Shown in pieces: positions 1-7,569 of a stretch of 14,037 nt of DNA (the first letter of the stretch is position 1; each line of letters opens with the position of its first letter). The notes below the pieces were generated by a model. It was not told the DNA's origin. It was given only the letters and a program-made list of their open reading frames with translations, and did not search any database. A program made the position numbers and the translations under genes. The stretch lies in assembly GCA_025966255.1 (NCBI GenBank), contig JAOPVG010000407.1, positions 1-14,037 on the forward strand, written 5' to 3'. The stretch is from Jatrophihabitans sp. GTDB lineage: Bacteria > Actinomycetota > Actinomycetes > Mycobacteriales > Jatrophihabitantaceae.

Positions 1-224
1 GTTCCGGTCAGCACCGAGAACTGCCGGCGACAGGCCCCGCACTTCCAGACTCGGCGTTGCGACCGCGCACCGGTACGGGTCGGCCGGGAACGTCCGTCCG
101 CCGGTGCGAGGAAGTAACAGCGTCCCGTCGCGTTGCAGTGCGGACACGACGGTGGGGCGCCGTTCCACCGCAGCCGCTCCAGAAAACGGTAGGCGTCTGA
201 TTCGTCGACCAGCTGGGCGGACAC
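1..224 (-). CDS. IS1595-family transposase, N-terminal fragment cut by the left window edge
   Basis: Reading leftward from a GTG at 224-222 gives 74 codons that run off the window. The product matches the N-terminal zinc-ribbon region of IS1595-type DDE transposases: an acidic/aromatic lead-in ending in FLERLRW (residues 14-20), a CPHC pair (Cys27, Cys30), then TRTG near 49-52, SQRRVWKC (55-62) and a second pair Cys62/Cys65, followed by RRQFSVLTG, where the family's FSVLTGT segment lies. The ribbon is thought to bind the element's ends. The catalytic domain would lie beyond the edge, so it is unknown whether the gene is intact. The start is uncertain: no good ribosome binding site is visible, and no other start codon occurs in the frame over the roughly 75 bases before it. 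It begins only 7 bases after the DUF2469 stop codon, leaving almost no room for a normal IS terminal repeat. Family assignment is from remembered motifs, not a search. Confidence 0.8.
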   Translation of the reverse strand, partial: MSAQLVDESDAYRFLERLRWNGAPPSCPHCNATGRCYFLAPADGRSRPTRTGARSQRRVWKCGACRRQFSVLTG

Positions 225-231
225 CGCGGCG

Positions 232-555
232 TCAGCTGCCGAAGTCGCCCTTCTCGGGCATGGAGAGATCCGGCTTGTCCAGCTCTTCGATGTTGACGTC
301 CTTGAACGTCACCACGCGGACGGTCTTCACGAAGCGGGCCGGCCGGTACATGTCCCAAACCCAGGCGTCGCGCATCGTGAGCTCGAAGTACACCTCGCCG
401 TCGGTGTTCTTCGGACGCAGGTCGACATCGTTGGTGAGGTAGAAGCGGCGTTCGGTCTCGACCACGTAGCTGAACTGAGCGGCGATGTCCTTGTACTCGC
501 GGTAGAGCTGCAGCTCCATGTCAGTCTCGTAGTTCTCGAGGTCCTCTGCGCTCAT
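232..555 (-). CDS. DUF2469 family protein (conserved actinobacterial)
   Basis: A 107-residue protein beginning MSAEDLENYETDMELQLYRE and containing ETERRFYLTND, GEVYFEL, DAWVWDMYRPARFVK and VVTFKDVNIEEL. These are the hallmark segments of the DUF2469 family, whose M. tuberculosis member is Rv2901c (about 100 residues). No biochemical role is established to my knowledge. The protein is small, charged and has no membrane segment, so it is probably cytoplasmic. The ATG at 555 is chosen because it matches the family start and has GGAG about 8 bases upstream; the reading frame stays open 18 codons further up but without family resemblance. It follows rnhB after 61 bases, the usual actinobacterial neighbour. 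The last few residues after LSMPE are a short extension, and the transposase fragment follows 7 bases after the stop. Confidence 0.92.
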   Translation of the reverse strand: MSAEDLENYETDMELQLYREYKDIAAQFSYVVETERRFYLTNDVDLRPKNTDGEVYFELTMRDAWVWDMYRPARFVKTVRVVTFKDVNIEELDKPDLSMPEKGDFGS

Positions 556-616
556 GACGTCACTCCGGCCGCGCTTGCCGAGACACAATGCCGCCGGATC
601 GCTCCGCAAGCCTCGC

Positions 617-1363
617 TCATGCGATCTCCACCCTCGTTACGGGCTCCCCTGAGCCGATGTACCCATTCTCTCCCATGTCCGCTGCGTCCCGCAGGGCGCG
701 GCGAACATTGATGTAGCGCCTGCGGTGCTGTGGACAAGGCCCCCATTCGGCCAGTGCAGCGGCGTGGGTCGGGGTGATGTAGCCCTTGTGCTGCGCGAAT
801 TCGTAGCGGGGCCACTCGTCGTGCAGCTCGGTCATGATCGCGTCCCGGGTCACCTTGGCCAGGATCGACGCCGCAGCGATGCAGGCGACGGTGGCGTCCC
901 CCTTCCACAGGGCGGTCGACGGGATGCCCAGGCCGGAGACCGGGAATCCGTCGGTCAGCGCATAGTGCGGGGACGGCGTCAGCGTGCCGAGCGCCCGGCG
1001 CATGCCGGCGAGATTGGCGACGTGCAGCCCGAACGCATCGATCTCCTCGGCCGGGATGACGATGATCGAGTAGGCGACCGCCCGGGCCGTCACCTGGTGA
1101 TAGAGCCGCTCTCGGGTCGCCGCGGTGAGCACCTTCGAATCGTCGAGTCCATCGATGCGGCCGCGACGACCGCCCGGAAGGATGCAGGCGGCGACGACGA
1201 GCGGGCCCGCGCAGGCGCCCCGGCCGGCCTCGTCGGCCCCCGCGACGTGCTCGAACCCGGCGCGGCCGAGGGCTGACTCATAGCCGCCGAGAGGACCGTC
1301 GCGGCGCACGACGAGGCGAGGCGGCCGGAAATGCAGCCCGCTGTTCGATACCGACGTCGTCAT
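617..1363 (-). CDS. rnhB: Ribonuclease HII
   Basis: RNase HII cleaves the RNA strand of RNA-DNA hybrids and incises at single ribonucleotides in DNA; it acts in the cytoplasm with Mg2+ or Mn2+. The 248-residue product carries the family signature GADEAGRG, giving catalytic Asp44 and Glu45, then DDSKVL (74-79), the TDG motif with Asp138, KGD with Asp156, and the conserved AAASILAKVTRDAIM helix (163-177). HKGY at 192-195 and the C-terminal HRRRY are also typical. All four acidic catalytic positions are present. A 40-residue N-terminal lead precedes the core, slightly long for the family but common in Actinobacteria. It starts 22 bases after the lepB stop and is followed 61 bases later by DUF2469, consistent with one transcript from rplS or rpsP. 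No clear Shine-Dalgarno sequence is visible before the ATG. Confidence 0.95.
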   Translation of the reverse strand: MTTSVSNSGLHFRPPRLVVRRDGPLGGYESALGRAGFEHVAGADEAGRGACAGPLVVAACILPGGRRGRIDGLDDSKVLTAATRERLYHQVTARAVAYSIIVIPAEEIDAFGLHVANLAGMRRALGTLTPSPHYALTDGFPVSGLGIPSTALWKGDATVACIAAASILAKVTRDAIMTELHDEWPRYEFAQHKGYITPTHAAALAEWGPCPQHRRRYINVRRALRDAADMGENGYIGSGEPVTRVEIA

Positions 1364-1385
1364 GACCCGCCGAGGCTACCCGTGC

Positions 1386-2633
1386 TCAGCGGCGCCGGCG
1401 GCGCCGGCGGATCACGAAGATCGGCAGCACCGTGGCCATCGACGCCGCTGTCGGCAGGGCCGGCCCGGCGGCCAGCGCCGCGTTCTTGAAGGTGGACGGC
1501 GTGCCCAAGGTGCTCCACCGCGACGGCGGCCACGCGATCACGAAGGCCTTGCCGATCACGTCGCCGACCGGGACCGTGCTCGACGTCGGGTCGCAGGTGC
1601 TGTCGTTGGCCGTGCCCTCCGGGCCGCCGGCCGTGCAGTGGTAGCGGGAGTCGGCCGAGTCGGTGCGGTGATCACCCATCACCCACAGCCGGCCCTTCGG
1701 GACGGTCACCGGGCCGAACGAGACCTGGCCCTGGTCGCCCGCCGGGGCGTAGACGTACGGCTCGTTGAGGGTGCGGAATGGTCCGTTCGGACCCTGCGTG
1801 CCGATCATGACGTGGCCCTGCGCATCGCCCTTGACCGTCTGGCCGCCGGTGGCGATGACCCGCTTCACCAGCACCTGGCCGTCAGGCGGCACGAAGCCGA
1901 TGAGCTGCCCGAACCCGCGGATCGTCCGGACGACCGGGTTGCTGGGTGGCTTGCTCGTCGGTTCGTTGTTCCAGCCGGGAGGCGCGTTGAAGACGACGAT
2001 GTCGCCCCCATGCGGGTCGCGCAGGTCGTAGATCGGCTTGTTGACGAGGATGCGGTCGCCCTGGCAGCCGGGGCAGCCATGCAGCGTCTTCTCCATCGAC
2101 GCGGACGGAATGTAGAAGGGCTGGACGACGAACGTCTTCACCAGGATCGCGATCCCGATGGCGAGCAGCACCAGTGCGGGCAACTCCCACCACGGGGCCT
2201 TGCGGTGCGGCTTCTCCGCCTTCTGCCGCTTGCGGCGTTGCCGGCGGGTCTCCCCGGGCGGCGGGACCGGTGCGCCGTCAGCGGCCGGATCGCCGGGACC
2301 CGGCGTCCCGAGCGGCGGGACGGAGGCTGCAGCCGACGATGGTTCCGCTCCGGGCGCGACGGCGGGGTTCGCGCCCGCTCGGGAATTAGGGCCGGCGGCG
2401 TGCCGCGGGCCCTTGCTCAGGGAAGGACCGGTACCCAGGGATGGACTTGTGCTCGCGGGCGGTCCGGCGCCGGCCGGATCACCGACGGGAGTGCCCGGAG
2501 GCGGACCCGACGGAGCGTTCGAGGCGCTCGGTTCCGCGGCTCCCCGGGCGGCAGCAGGAGGCAGCCCGCCCGAATTGCCCGGACTCGCGGGACCGGAGGG
2601 CGTGCTGGCACCGGTCTCGCTTTCGTCGGTCAT
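1386..2633 (-). CDS. lepB: Signal peptidase I with long disordered N-terminal tail and poly-arginine C-terminus
   Basis: Membrane serine-lysine protease (S26 family) that removes signal peptides from exported proteins. The 415-residue product has about 125 residues rich in Pro, Ala, Gly and Ser, then a basic stretch (ETRRQRRKRQK, 128-138), a membrane segment at about 149-170, and box B IPSASM with catalytic Ser179. Lys257 in VLVKRVIATGG is the general base, and box E is VMGDHRTDSADSR (318-330). A second hydrophobic stretch (about 385-408) ends in seven arginines encoded by a 9-base tandem repeat. The catalytic core is complete; the N-tail makes the protein considerably longer than mycobacterial LepB (roughly 300 residues). 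The tail is likely cytoplasmic and disordered; its role is unknown. The ATG has AGGAG just 3 bases upstream and lies 21 bases after rplS. Four Cys residues in the exposed domain (187, 190, 333, 347) could form disulfides. Confidence 0.94.
   Translation of the reverse strand: MTDESETGASTPSGPASPGNSGGLPPAAARGAAEPSASNAPSGPPPGTPVGDPAGAGPPASTSPSLGTGPSLSKGPRHAAGPNSRAGANPAVAPGAEPSSAAASVPPLGTPGPGDPAADGAPVPPPGETRRQRRKRQKAEKPHRKAPWWELPALVLLAIGIAILVKTFVVQPFYIPSASMEKTLHGCPGCQGDRILVNKPIYDLRDPHGGDIVVFNAPPGWNNEPTSKPPSNPVVRTIRGFGQLIGFVPPDGQVLVKRVIATGGQTVKGDAQGHVMIGTQGPNGPFRTLNEPYVYAPAGDQGQVSFGPVTVPKGRLWVMGDHRTDSADSRYHCTAGGPEGTANDSTCDPTSSTVPVGDVIGKAFVIAWPPSRWSTLGTPSTFKNAALAAGPALPTAASMATVLPIFVIRRRRRRR
1389..1410. 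repeat. 9-base tandem repeat encoding the LepB poly-Arg tail
   Basis: The unit GCGGCGCCG occurs twice in perfect tandem (1389-1397 and 1398-1406), followed by GCGG. Read on the minus strand it gives consecutive Arg codons CGC and CGG just before the lepB stop. Nine-base units keep frame, so slippage would change the number of arginines without frameshift. The repeat is seen directly; variability is inference. Confidence 0.8.
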
Positions 2634-2654
2634 GCGCTCCTGTCCGCGGCCGGA

Positions 2655-3011
2655 TCAGCGCGCGACGGTCTCGCGCTTCTCCTTGATCTTGGCCTTCTTG
2701 CCCCGAAGATCGCGGAGGTAGTACAGCTTCGCGCGGCGGACGTCGCCCCGGACGACGACCTCGATCTTGTCGATGACCGGCGTGTGCAGCGGGAAGGTGC
2801 GTTCCACGCCGACGCCGAAGCTGACCTTGCGGACGGTGAAGGTCTCGCGGATGCCGCCGCCCTGGCGCCGGATGACGGCGCCCTGGAAGACCTGGATCCG
2901 GGATCGGCTGCCCTCGATGACCCGGACGTGGACCTTCAAGGTGTCACCAGGGCGGAAGTCAGGGACGTCGGTGCGCAGCGATGCAGCGTCGAGGGTGTCG
3001 AGGGTGTTCAT
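2655..3011 (-). CDS. rplS: 50S ribosomal protein L19
   Basis: L19 sits at the 30S-50S interface of the ribosome. The 118-residue product aligns along its full length with bacterial L19: [17 protein letters not shown] (18-34), [16 protein letters not shown] (38-53), [21 protein letters not shown] (58-78, recalled as highly conserved) and the C-terminal [22 protein letters not shown]. Its length is usual for the family. The ATG at 3011 fits the family N-terminus; the preceding bases are GA-rich but show no strong Shine-Dalgarno match. A 169-base gap upstream separates it from the lipoprotein gene, so it may have its own promoter. lepB follows after 21 bases, as in other Actinobacteria. Confidence 0.97.
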   Translation of the reverse strand: MNTLDTLDAASLRTDVPDFRPGDTLKVHVRVIEGSRSRIQVFQGAVIRRQGGGIRETFTVRKVSFGVGVERTFPLHTPVIDKIEVVVRGDVRRAKLYYLRDLRGKKAKIKEKRETVAR

Positions 3012-3180
3012 GTCGCAGCTTCGCTCTCGATCTCATAGTGTCTGTCGGCTGGCCGGACGCGGCGCTGGTGCTTGCGCAGGCCCGGTGCCCGGTTAGGCTG
3101 CCGCGCGCTGACGCGCAGCGGGCAACCCCACGATGATGCCACATGCACCGTGGCGGGCCGAAATCCGGGCGGCGGCACCC
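3012..3180. other. Intergenic spacer upstream of rplS with a small hairpin
   Basis: The 169 bases between the lipoprotein stop and the rplS start contain no convincing gene. The clearest structure is an imperfect inverted repeat at 3097-3119, with GCTGC (3097-3101) pairing with GCAGC (3115-3119) and an inner GC stem. There is no run of T after it, so it does not look like an intrinsic terminator. It could lie in the rplS leader. I could not identify a -35/-10 pair for rplS with any confidence. Confidence 0.35.
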
Positions 3181-3879
3181 TCAGCCGGACGCGCCCGCCT
3201 GCACGGGATGCACCTGCGGGGTGCAGCTGGGTAGCGAGTTGATGGGCAGCGTCACGGTAATCGTGGTGTTCGGAGCGGTCACCTTGAGGTTCTGGAACGG
3301 CGTGCAGTCGTTGCTGGCGCTGTTCGGCACACTGCTCGCCTCGATGACGGCGTGCACCGCGGTGCCGTGGCCCAGGGTGAGCGTCGGTTTCGTGTCCGAT
3401 CCACTGGGCAGCCCGCCCAACATGCCGCGCAGGCTGCGGGCGAAGTGCTGTATCACTCCCGGACCGGGGCGCGGCGGGATGCCGTCGACTCCCGGATAGC
3501 CGAACAGCGTGCAGGTGGTGGCCGAGATGTTCGTGAAGACCAGGATCGCGCGCTGGTGTCCGGCCGCGGAGCCACCGTTGTCATAGTGCCCGGTAATGCG
3601 CAGTTGGGCGCCGGTGCAGCCGCTCGTCCCCGGGCCGGGTCGGGCGGATGAGTGAGGCACTGCGTGCGTCGATGATGCGGGTGTGCTGGCGGTGGGCGTC
3701 CCGCCGGACGTGGCGCCGGTCGTCGCTGCAGCGGGGCCGGACGTGGAGGCGGAAGCGCCGGTGGCGGGCGTCGGCTTGGTGTTCGCGCCGGTGCCGTTCG
3801 TCGTGGCTGAGCAGGCCGTGGCCAATGCCAGGGCGACCGCGACCGAGGTGGCTATCAGCGACCGGTTCAGCGACGGCAC
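3181..3879 (-). CDS. DUF4232-type secreted lipoprotein
   Basis: The 232-residue product starts with a basic n-region (NRS), a hydrophobic stretch LIATSVAVALALATA and then Cys23, a lipobox-like site (LATAC; Ala rather than Leu at -3, so slightly atypical). A Thr/Ser/Ala/Pro/Gly-rich linker (24-85) leads to a C-terminal domain of about 140 residues with CTGAQLRITGHYDNGGSAAGH, FTNISATTCTLFGYPGVDG and closing VTLPINSLPSC. This matches the DUF4232 family of actinobacterial exported proteins, whose role is unknown. Cys88, Cys123, Cys192 and Cys219 (counted from the GTG) could form two disulfides. The GTG at 3879 is chosen over the longer open frame because it immediately precedes the signal peptide and has AGGAG (3888-3884) 4 bases upstream. 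It lies between trmD and rplS, the position held by lipoprotein gene lppW in M. tuberculosis. Confidence 0.85.
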   Translation of the reverse strand: MPSLNRSLIATSVAVALALATACSATTNGTGANTKPTPATGASASTSGPAAATTGATSGGTPTASTPASSTHAVPHSSARPGPGTSGCTGAQLRITGHYDNGGSAAGHQRAILVFTNISATTCTLFGYPGVDGIPPRPGPGVIQHFARSLRGMLGGLPSGSDTKPTLTLGHGTAVHAVIEASSVPNSASNDCTPFQNLKVTAPNTTITVTLPINSLPSCTPQVHPVQAGASG

Positions 3880-3958
3880 GGGTCTCCTAGGAGCGGAGGG
3901 GCACGACGAGCGGGTGCACCGTAGCGTGCGGGCGTGCGGGCGGACGCCAAACGCGCCG

Positions 3959-4669
3959 CTAGAGAAGGTCCGGTCGGCGCTCGGCCGTGAGCGCCCGGCT
4001 CCGCTCGGCCCGCCATTCGGCGATGACGGCGTGGTTGCCCGACAGCAGGACGTCCGGGACGTCCAGGCCCCGCCAGCCTGCGGGCTTGGTGTACGCCGGG
4101 GCCTCGAGCAGGCCGTCGGGGCCGGCCGCGAACGAGTCGTCGACGGCCGAGCGCTCGTTTCCCAGCACACCGGGCAGCAGCCGCGAGATCGCCTCAGCGA
4201 TCACCAGCACAGCCACCTCGCCCCCGGACAGCACGTAGTCACCGAGCGAGATCTCCTCCACCGGCATCCGCTGCGCCGCATATTCGGCGACGCGGGCGTC
4301 GATGCCCTCGTACCGTCCGCACGCGAACAGCAGCCAGGGTTCCTGAGCGAGGCGGGCGGCGTCGGCCTGCGTGAAGGGCCGGCCGGCCGGGCTCGGGACG
4401 ATGAGCCGCGGCTGCGGCTGCGACCCGGGCGGCGCGATCTCGTCCAGCGCCCGGCCCCACGGCTCGGGCAGCATCACCATGCCCGGCCCGCCGCCGTACG
4501 GGGTGTCGTCGACGGTGCGGTGCACGTCGTCGGTCCAGCGGCGAAGATCGTGCACCCGCACGTCGACCTGGCCGCGGCTGATCGCTCGGCCGAGCAGCGA
4601 CTGGCGCAAGGGCGCGAGGTAGTCCGGAAAGATCGTGACGACGTCGAGCGTCAGGTCGGGCCCGCTCAT
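3959..4669 (-). CDS. trmD: tRNA (guanine-37-N1)-methyltransferase
   Basis: TrmD uses S-adenosylmethionine to methylate G37 next to the anticodon, preventing +1 frameshifts. The 236-residue protein has the SPOUT trefoil-knot signatures: VVTIFPDYL near the start, [13 protein letters not shown] (54-66), [10 protein letters not shown] (92-101), [13 protein letters not shown] (115-127), the knot segment [11 protein letters not shown] (141-151), LPGVLGN (165-171) and VDDSF with the expected catalytic Asp178. The C-terminal tRNA-binding part has [19 protein letters not shown] and HAVIAEWR. Length and motifs are normal for the family. Its ATG overlaps the rimM stop as ATGA, so translation is probably coupled. 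An 80-base gap follows before the lipoprotein gene. Confidence 0.97.
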   Translation of the reverse strand: MSGPDLTLDVVTIFPDYLAPLRQSLLGRAISRGQVDVRVHDLRRWTDDVHRTVDDTPYGGGPGMVMLPEPWGRALDEIAPPGSQPQPRLIVPSPAGRPFTQADAARLAQEPWLLFACGRYEGIDARVAEYAAQRMPVEEISLGDYVLSGGEVAVLVIAEAISRLLPGVLGNERSAVDDSFAAGPDGLLEAPAYTKPAGWRGLDVPDVLLSGNHAVIAEWRAERSRALTAERRPDLL

Positions 4670-5220
4670 AGGTCGAACAGCCCTTCGGGCGGGTCGATCT
4701 CGACGAATCCGGACGCGATGTCGACGGTGGGTACGACGGCGCCGACGAACGGGACGAGCCGTTCCACCGAATCCACCTCGAGCACGAGGTAGTCGGCGCC
4801 GGCTATGTCGATCACGTCGCGCACCGGCCCGAGCTCGGTGCCGTCGACCGTGCGGGCGGCCAGGCCGATGAGGTCGCTGGCGTAGAACTCGTCCGGATCG
4901 TCGATCGGCGGCCGGGCGGACGCCGGAATCACCAGACGCACGCCCCGCAGGGCCTCGGCCCCGACGCGGTCGGCCACGCCGGCGAAGCGGAGCACCATCT
5001 TGGACCCGCTCAGATTGAGGTACTCGACGGTCAGCGGCCCGGCTGCGGTGGGTTCGGTGAGCAGCACCGAACCCACCCCGAAGCGGGTTTCCGGATCGTC
5101 GGTGAACGGTTCGACGAACAGGTCGCCACGCACTCCGCGCGCTGCGCCGATCCGTCCGACCGTGACGAGTGGGTCCTCGGCCACGACTCGCGAGCTAGCG
5201 ACGATCGACGTCGACGACAT
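4666..5220 (-). CDS. rimM: Ribosome maturation factor RimM
   Basis: RimM binds S19 and helps mature the head of the 30S subunit. The 184-residue reading has an N-terminal RimM domain starting [20 protein letters not shown] (about residues 19-38) and a C-terminal PRC-barrel with [11 protein letters not shown] (about 110-120) and the closing PPEGLFDL. Two starts are possible: the ATG at 5220, which overlaps the khpA 3' end by 26 bases, or a GTG at 5184, 10 bases after the khpA stop, giving a 172-residue protein closer to the usual N-terminus. Neither has a clear Shine-Dalgarno sequence; the ATG has a weak AAGGG about 12 bases upstream. The stop overlaps the trmD start as ATGA. Confidence 0.93.
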   Translation of the reverse strand: MSSTSIVASSRVVAEDPLVTVGRIGAARGVRGDLFVEPFTDDPETRFGVGSVLLTEPTAAGPLTVEYLNLSGSKMVLRFAGVADRVGAEALRGVRLVIPASARPPIDDPDEFYASDLIGLAARTVDGTELGPVRDVIDIAGADYLVLEVDSVERLVPFVGAVVPTVDIASGFVEIDPPEGLFDL

Positions 5221-5431
5221 CCACGCGGATGCCCTTGCCGCCGACGCCGTTCATGACCTGACGCAGCGCCTTGGCGGTGCGGCCGTTGCGGCCGATCACC
5301 CGGCCGAGATCCTCGGGATGCACCCGGATCTCGAGCCGCTGGCCGCGCCGGTTGTCGATCATGTCGACCCGGACGTCGTCCGGGTGATCGACGATGCCGC
5401 GGACCAGGTGCTCGAGGGCCTCCTCGAGCAT
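5195..5431 (-). CDS. khpA: KH-domain RNA-binding protein (KhpA type)
   Basis: A 78-residue single KH-domain protein. MLEEALEHLVRGIVDHPDDV opens the domain and VIGRNGRTAKALRQVM carries the GXXG loop (Gly47-Gly50) that contacts single-stranded RNA. In several Gram-positive bacteria KhpA pairs with KhpB to bind RNAs involved in growth and division; the actinobacterial partner is not in this window. The ATG at 5431 is preferred over the open frame extending upstream because the family starts here, and because the rpsP stop is only 1 base before it (TGAC ATG), an arrangement suggesting translational coupling. The neighbours rpsP and rimM are the standard context (Rv2908c in M. tuberculosis). Confidence 0.93.
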   Translation of the reverse strand: MLEEALEHLVRGIVDHPDDVRVDMIDNRRGQRLEIRVHPEDLGRVIGRNGRTAKALRQVMNGVGGKGIRVDVVDVDRR

Positions 5432-5432
5432 G

Positions 5433-5888
5433 TCAGCTGCCCGCCGGCTCGTCTGCCGCGGCCGGCGCCTCGGGAGCCTCGGCCTTGGGCTCGGCGGCCT
5501 TCTTGGCCGGCTTCTTCCTCGGCGTGGTCGCATCAGCGGCCGACTCACCGGAGACCTCGGCCAGCGCGGCGTTGAACAGCGCCTGCTTGTCGGGCTTCTC
5601 CGGGGCCATCTTCATCGGCTCGGGAGCGGGCTCGCCCTTGAATTTCTGCCAGTCGCCGGTGACCCGCAGGATCGCCGTGACGGCCTCGGTGGGCTGGGCG
5701 CCGACGCCGAGCCAGTAGGCGGCGCGCTCGCCGTCGACCTTGATGACGGACGGGTCGTTCTTCGGGTGGTACTCGCCGATCGTCTCGATCGAACGGCCGT
5801 CACGCTTGGTCCGCGAGTCGGCGACGACAATGCGGTAGTGCGGCTCACGCATCTTTCCCAGACGCATCAGCTTGATCTTCGTGGCCAC
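5433..5888 (-). CDS. rpsP: 30S ribosomal protein S16 with Ala/Lys/Pro/Glu-rich tail
   Basis: S16 is an early-assembling 30S protein. The 151-residue product begins [22 protein letters not shown] (initiator GTG), followed by [20 protein letters not shown] and the closing core segment [12 protein letters not shown]. The globular part ends near residue 85; the remaining 65 residues are low-complexity ([20 protein letters not shown]), an extension often seen in Actinobacteria and probably flexible. The GTG at 5888 is chosen because it matches the family N-terminus; the frame is open further upstream without homology. A GGAG lies about 13 bases before it, farther than ideal. It is the first gene of the leftward block, with a 208-base divergent spacer upstream. 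Confidence 0.96.
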   Translation of the reverse strand: MATKIKLMRLGKMREPHYRIVVADSRTKRDGRSIETIGEYHPKNDPSVIKVDGERAAYWLGVGAQPTEAVTAILRVTGDWQKFKGEPAPEPMKMAPEKPDKQALFNAALAEVSGESAADATTPRKKPAKKAAEPKAEAPEAPAAADEPAGS

Positions 5889-6023
5889 GTTTGTGGGTAC
5901 TCCAGACTTGGTGAAGGTGGACGGGCCAGACCCGGGGTGGGGCACACACCGAGATCGGACGTCCGGATGGACAGGCCGAGGCGCGGGGAGAGGGTCCGCA
6001 CTACGGCCGGTACTCAGCCCGCC

Positions 6024-6029
6024 ATTGTG
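6024..6029 (-). promoter_or_regulatory. Candidate -10 element for rpsP
   Basis: On the minus strand the hexamer CACAAT lies about 135 bases before the rpsP GTG, in a spacer where a promoter for the ribosomal block is expected. No convincing -35 box sits at 16-18 bases; GTCACC lies at 19. The implied leader of about 130 bases contains several short inverted repeats but no clear riboswitch or known ribosomal-protein leader. Confidence 0.3.
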
Positions 6030-6082
6030 CCAGATGCGCTGACCTGCGGGTGACCCCGACCGGCTCGGTGGCCGCCGGCGCC

Positions 6083-6088
6083 TAGACT
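6083..6088 (+). promoter_or_regulatory. Candidate -10 element for a leaderless GH1 transcript
   Basis: TAGACT matches the actinobacterial TANNNT -10 consensus and ends 8 bases before the GTG of the beta-glucosidase gene. This is the spacing expected when transcription begins at or next to the start codon, giving an mRNA without a leader. No Shine-Dalgarno sequence precedes the GTG, which fits. No good -35 hexamer is seen at the usual distance. Confidence 0.5.
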
Positions 6089-6096
6089 CTCGACCC

Positions 6097-7560
6097 GTGC
6101 AGCAGCGCGGAGCCGAGCCGCGACCCACGCCAGAGGCAGGCCGCCCGGCGCGCCTCCGCTTCCCCGACGGCTTCGTCTGGGGGACGGCGACCGCCTCCTA
6201 CCAGGTCGAGGGCGCGGTGACCGAGGACGGCCGCGGGCCGTCGATCTGGGACACCTTCACGCACGAGCCCGGCCGAGTGGTGGACGGGACGAACGGCGAC
6301 ATCGCCTGCGATCACTACCACCGCTTCCGCGAGGACGTCGCGACGATGGCCGAGCTCGGGCTCGGGTCGTACCGCTTCTCGATCGCCTGGCCGCGCGTCG
6401 TGCCGACCGGCGCGGGGACGGTGAACCAGGCCGGGTTGGACTTCTACCGCCGGCTGGTCGACGCCCTGCTCGAACACGGCATCGACCCCCTTGCCACGCT
6501 CTACCACTGGGATCTGCCGCAGCCACTGCAGGACGCCGGCGGGTGGATGAACCGCGACACGGCGCTGCGCTTCGCCGAGTACGCACAGGTCGTGGGCGCC
6601 GCACTGGGCGATCGCGTGCCCACGATCACGACGCTCAACGAGCCGTGGTGTGCCGCATTCCTCGGCCACGCGTCGGGGGTGCACGCCCCGGGCATCACTG
6701 ACAACGCGGCGGCGCTCACGGCCGCGCACCACCTCAATCTCGCGCACGGGCTCGGCGCCGCGGCGCTGCGTTCGGTGCTGCCGGCGACCGGGCAGGTGTC
6801 GCTCACGCTGAACCTCTCGGTCGTGCGCCCGGCCACCGACCGCGCCGACGACCGCGACGCCGCCCGGCACGTGGACGGACTGGCGAATCGGATCTTCCTC
6901 GATCCGATGCTCTGCGGTCAGTACCCGGTGGATGTGCTCGACGACCTGCGTCACATCACCGACTGGGGCTTCCTGCGCGACGGCGACCTGGCGACGATCC
7001 ACGCCCCGCTCGACCTACTGGGCGTGAACTACTACTCCCCGACGCTCGTTGCCGCTGCGACGCCGGAACTGGAGCAGCGGACGTCCACGCGTTGGGTCAA
7101 CGACCCGCAGGGCCCGGACGGGCCGGCGCGCTATCCCGGCACCGACCGGGCGTTCTCGGTACCGCAGGCCGGGCCGTACACCGCGATGAACTGGCGCATC
7201 GAGCCCGGCAGCCTCACCGAGTTGCTGGTACGGGTGCACCGTGACCATCCCGCCGTGCCGTTGATGATCACCGAGAACGGGGCGGCGTTCCTCGACGAGC
7301 CGGGTCCGGACGGCGTGGTGCACGACGCCGATCGGATCGAGTACCTGCACGGCCATCTGGCCGCGGTGCACGACGCAATCGTGCAGGGCGTCGACGTCCG
7401 CGGCTACTACGTCTGGTCGTTCATGGACAACTTCGAGTGGGCGTGGGGATTTTCCAAGCGGTTCGGGCTCGTCCATGTCGACTACTCGACGGGCAAGCGC
7501 ACGTTGAAGGACTCGGCCACCTGGTATCGCGACGTGATCGCGGCGCAGGGCGTCGACTGA
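6097..7560 (+). CDS. Glycoside hydrolase family 1 beta-glucosidase
   Basis: A 487-residue cytoplasmic enzyme (no signal peptide) predicted to hydrolyse beta-glucosides such as cellobiose by the retaining mechanism. [19 protein letters not shown] (22-40) is the GH1 N-terminal signature. TLNEP (179-183) supplies the acid/base Glu182 and MITENG (390-395) the nucleophile Glu393. YHWDLPQPL (136-144), NYYSP (311-315) and [23 protein letters not shown] (440-462) supply glycone-binding residues including Trp440, Glu447 and Trp448. Length and all key residues are normal. Family 1 also includes beta-galactosidases and related enzymes, so substrate is not certain. No sugar transporter or LacI-type regulator is adjacent. 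The GTG start is supported by the TAGACT box 8 bases upstream. The gene ends 9 bases from the convergent MFS gene. Confidence 0.95.
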   Translation: MQQRGAEPRPTPEAGRPARLRFPDGFVWGTATASYQVEGAVTEDGRGPSIWDTFTHEPGRVVDGTNGDIACDHYHRFREDVATMAELGLGSYRFSIAWPRVVPTGAGTVNQAGLDFYRRLVDALLEHGIDPLATLYHWDLPQPLQDAGGWMNRDTALRFAEYAQVVGAALGDRVPTITTLNEPWCAAFLGHASGVHAPGITDNAAALTAAHHLNLAHGLGAAALRSVLPATGQVSLTLNLSVVRPATDRADDRDAARHVDGLANRIFLDPMLCGQYPVDVLDDLRHITDWGFLRDGDLATIHAPLDLLGVNYYSPTLVAAATPELEQRTSTRWVNDPQGPDGPARYPGTDRAFSVPQAGPYTAMNWRIEPGSLTELLVRVHRDHPAVPLMITENGAAFLDEPGPDGVVHDADRIEYLHGHLAAVHDAIVQGVDVRGYYVWSFMDNFEWAWGFSKRFGLVHVDYSTGKRTLKDSATWYRDVIAAQGVD

Positions 7561-7569
7561 GCGAACCCG

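Noticed and set aside
1362..3038. Long plus-strand open frame of 558 codons opposite lepB and rplS
   Set aside because: It lies antisense to two clear genes, reads as low-complexity Arg/Gly/Ala-rich protein, and shows no family motifs; a GC-bias shadow.
3884..3893. Palindromes containing Shine-Dalgarno sequences (CTCCTAGGAG here and GGAGCTCC before thrS)
   Set aside because: They leave no adequate loop for a stable hairpin, so a sequestered ribosome binding site is unlikely; probably chance.
3880..4170. Longer start for the DUF4232 lipoprotein, overlapping trmD
   Set aside because: The added residues are an antisense-style shadow of the trmD 3' part, and the GTG at 3879 has both a ribosome binding site and the signal peptide directly after it.
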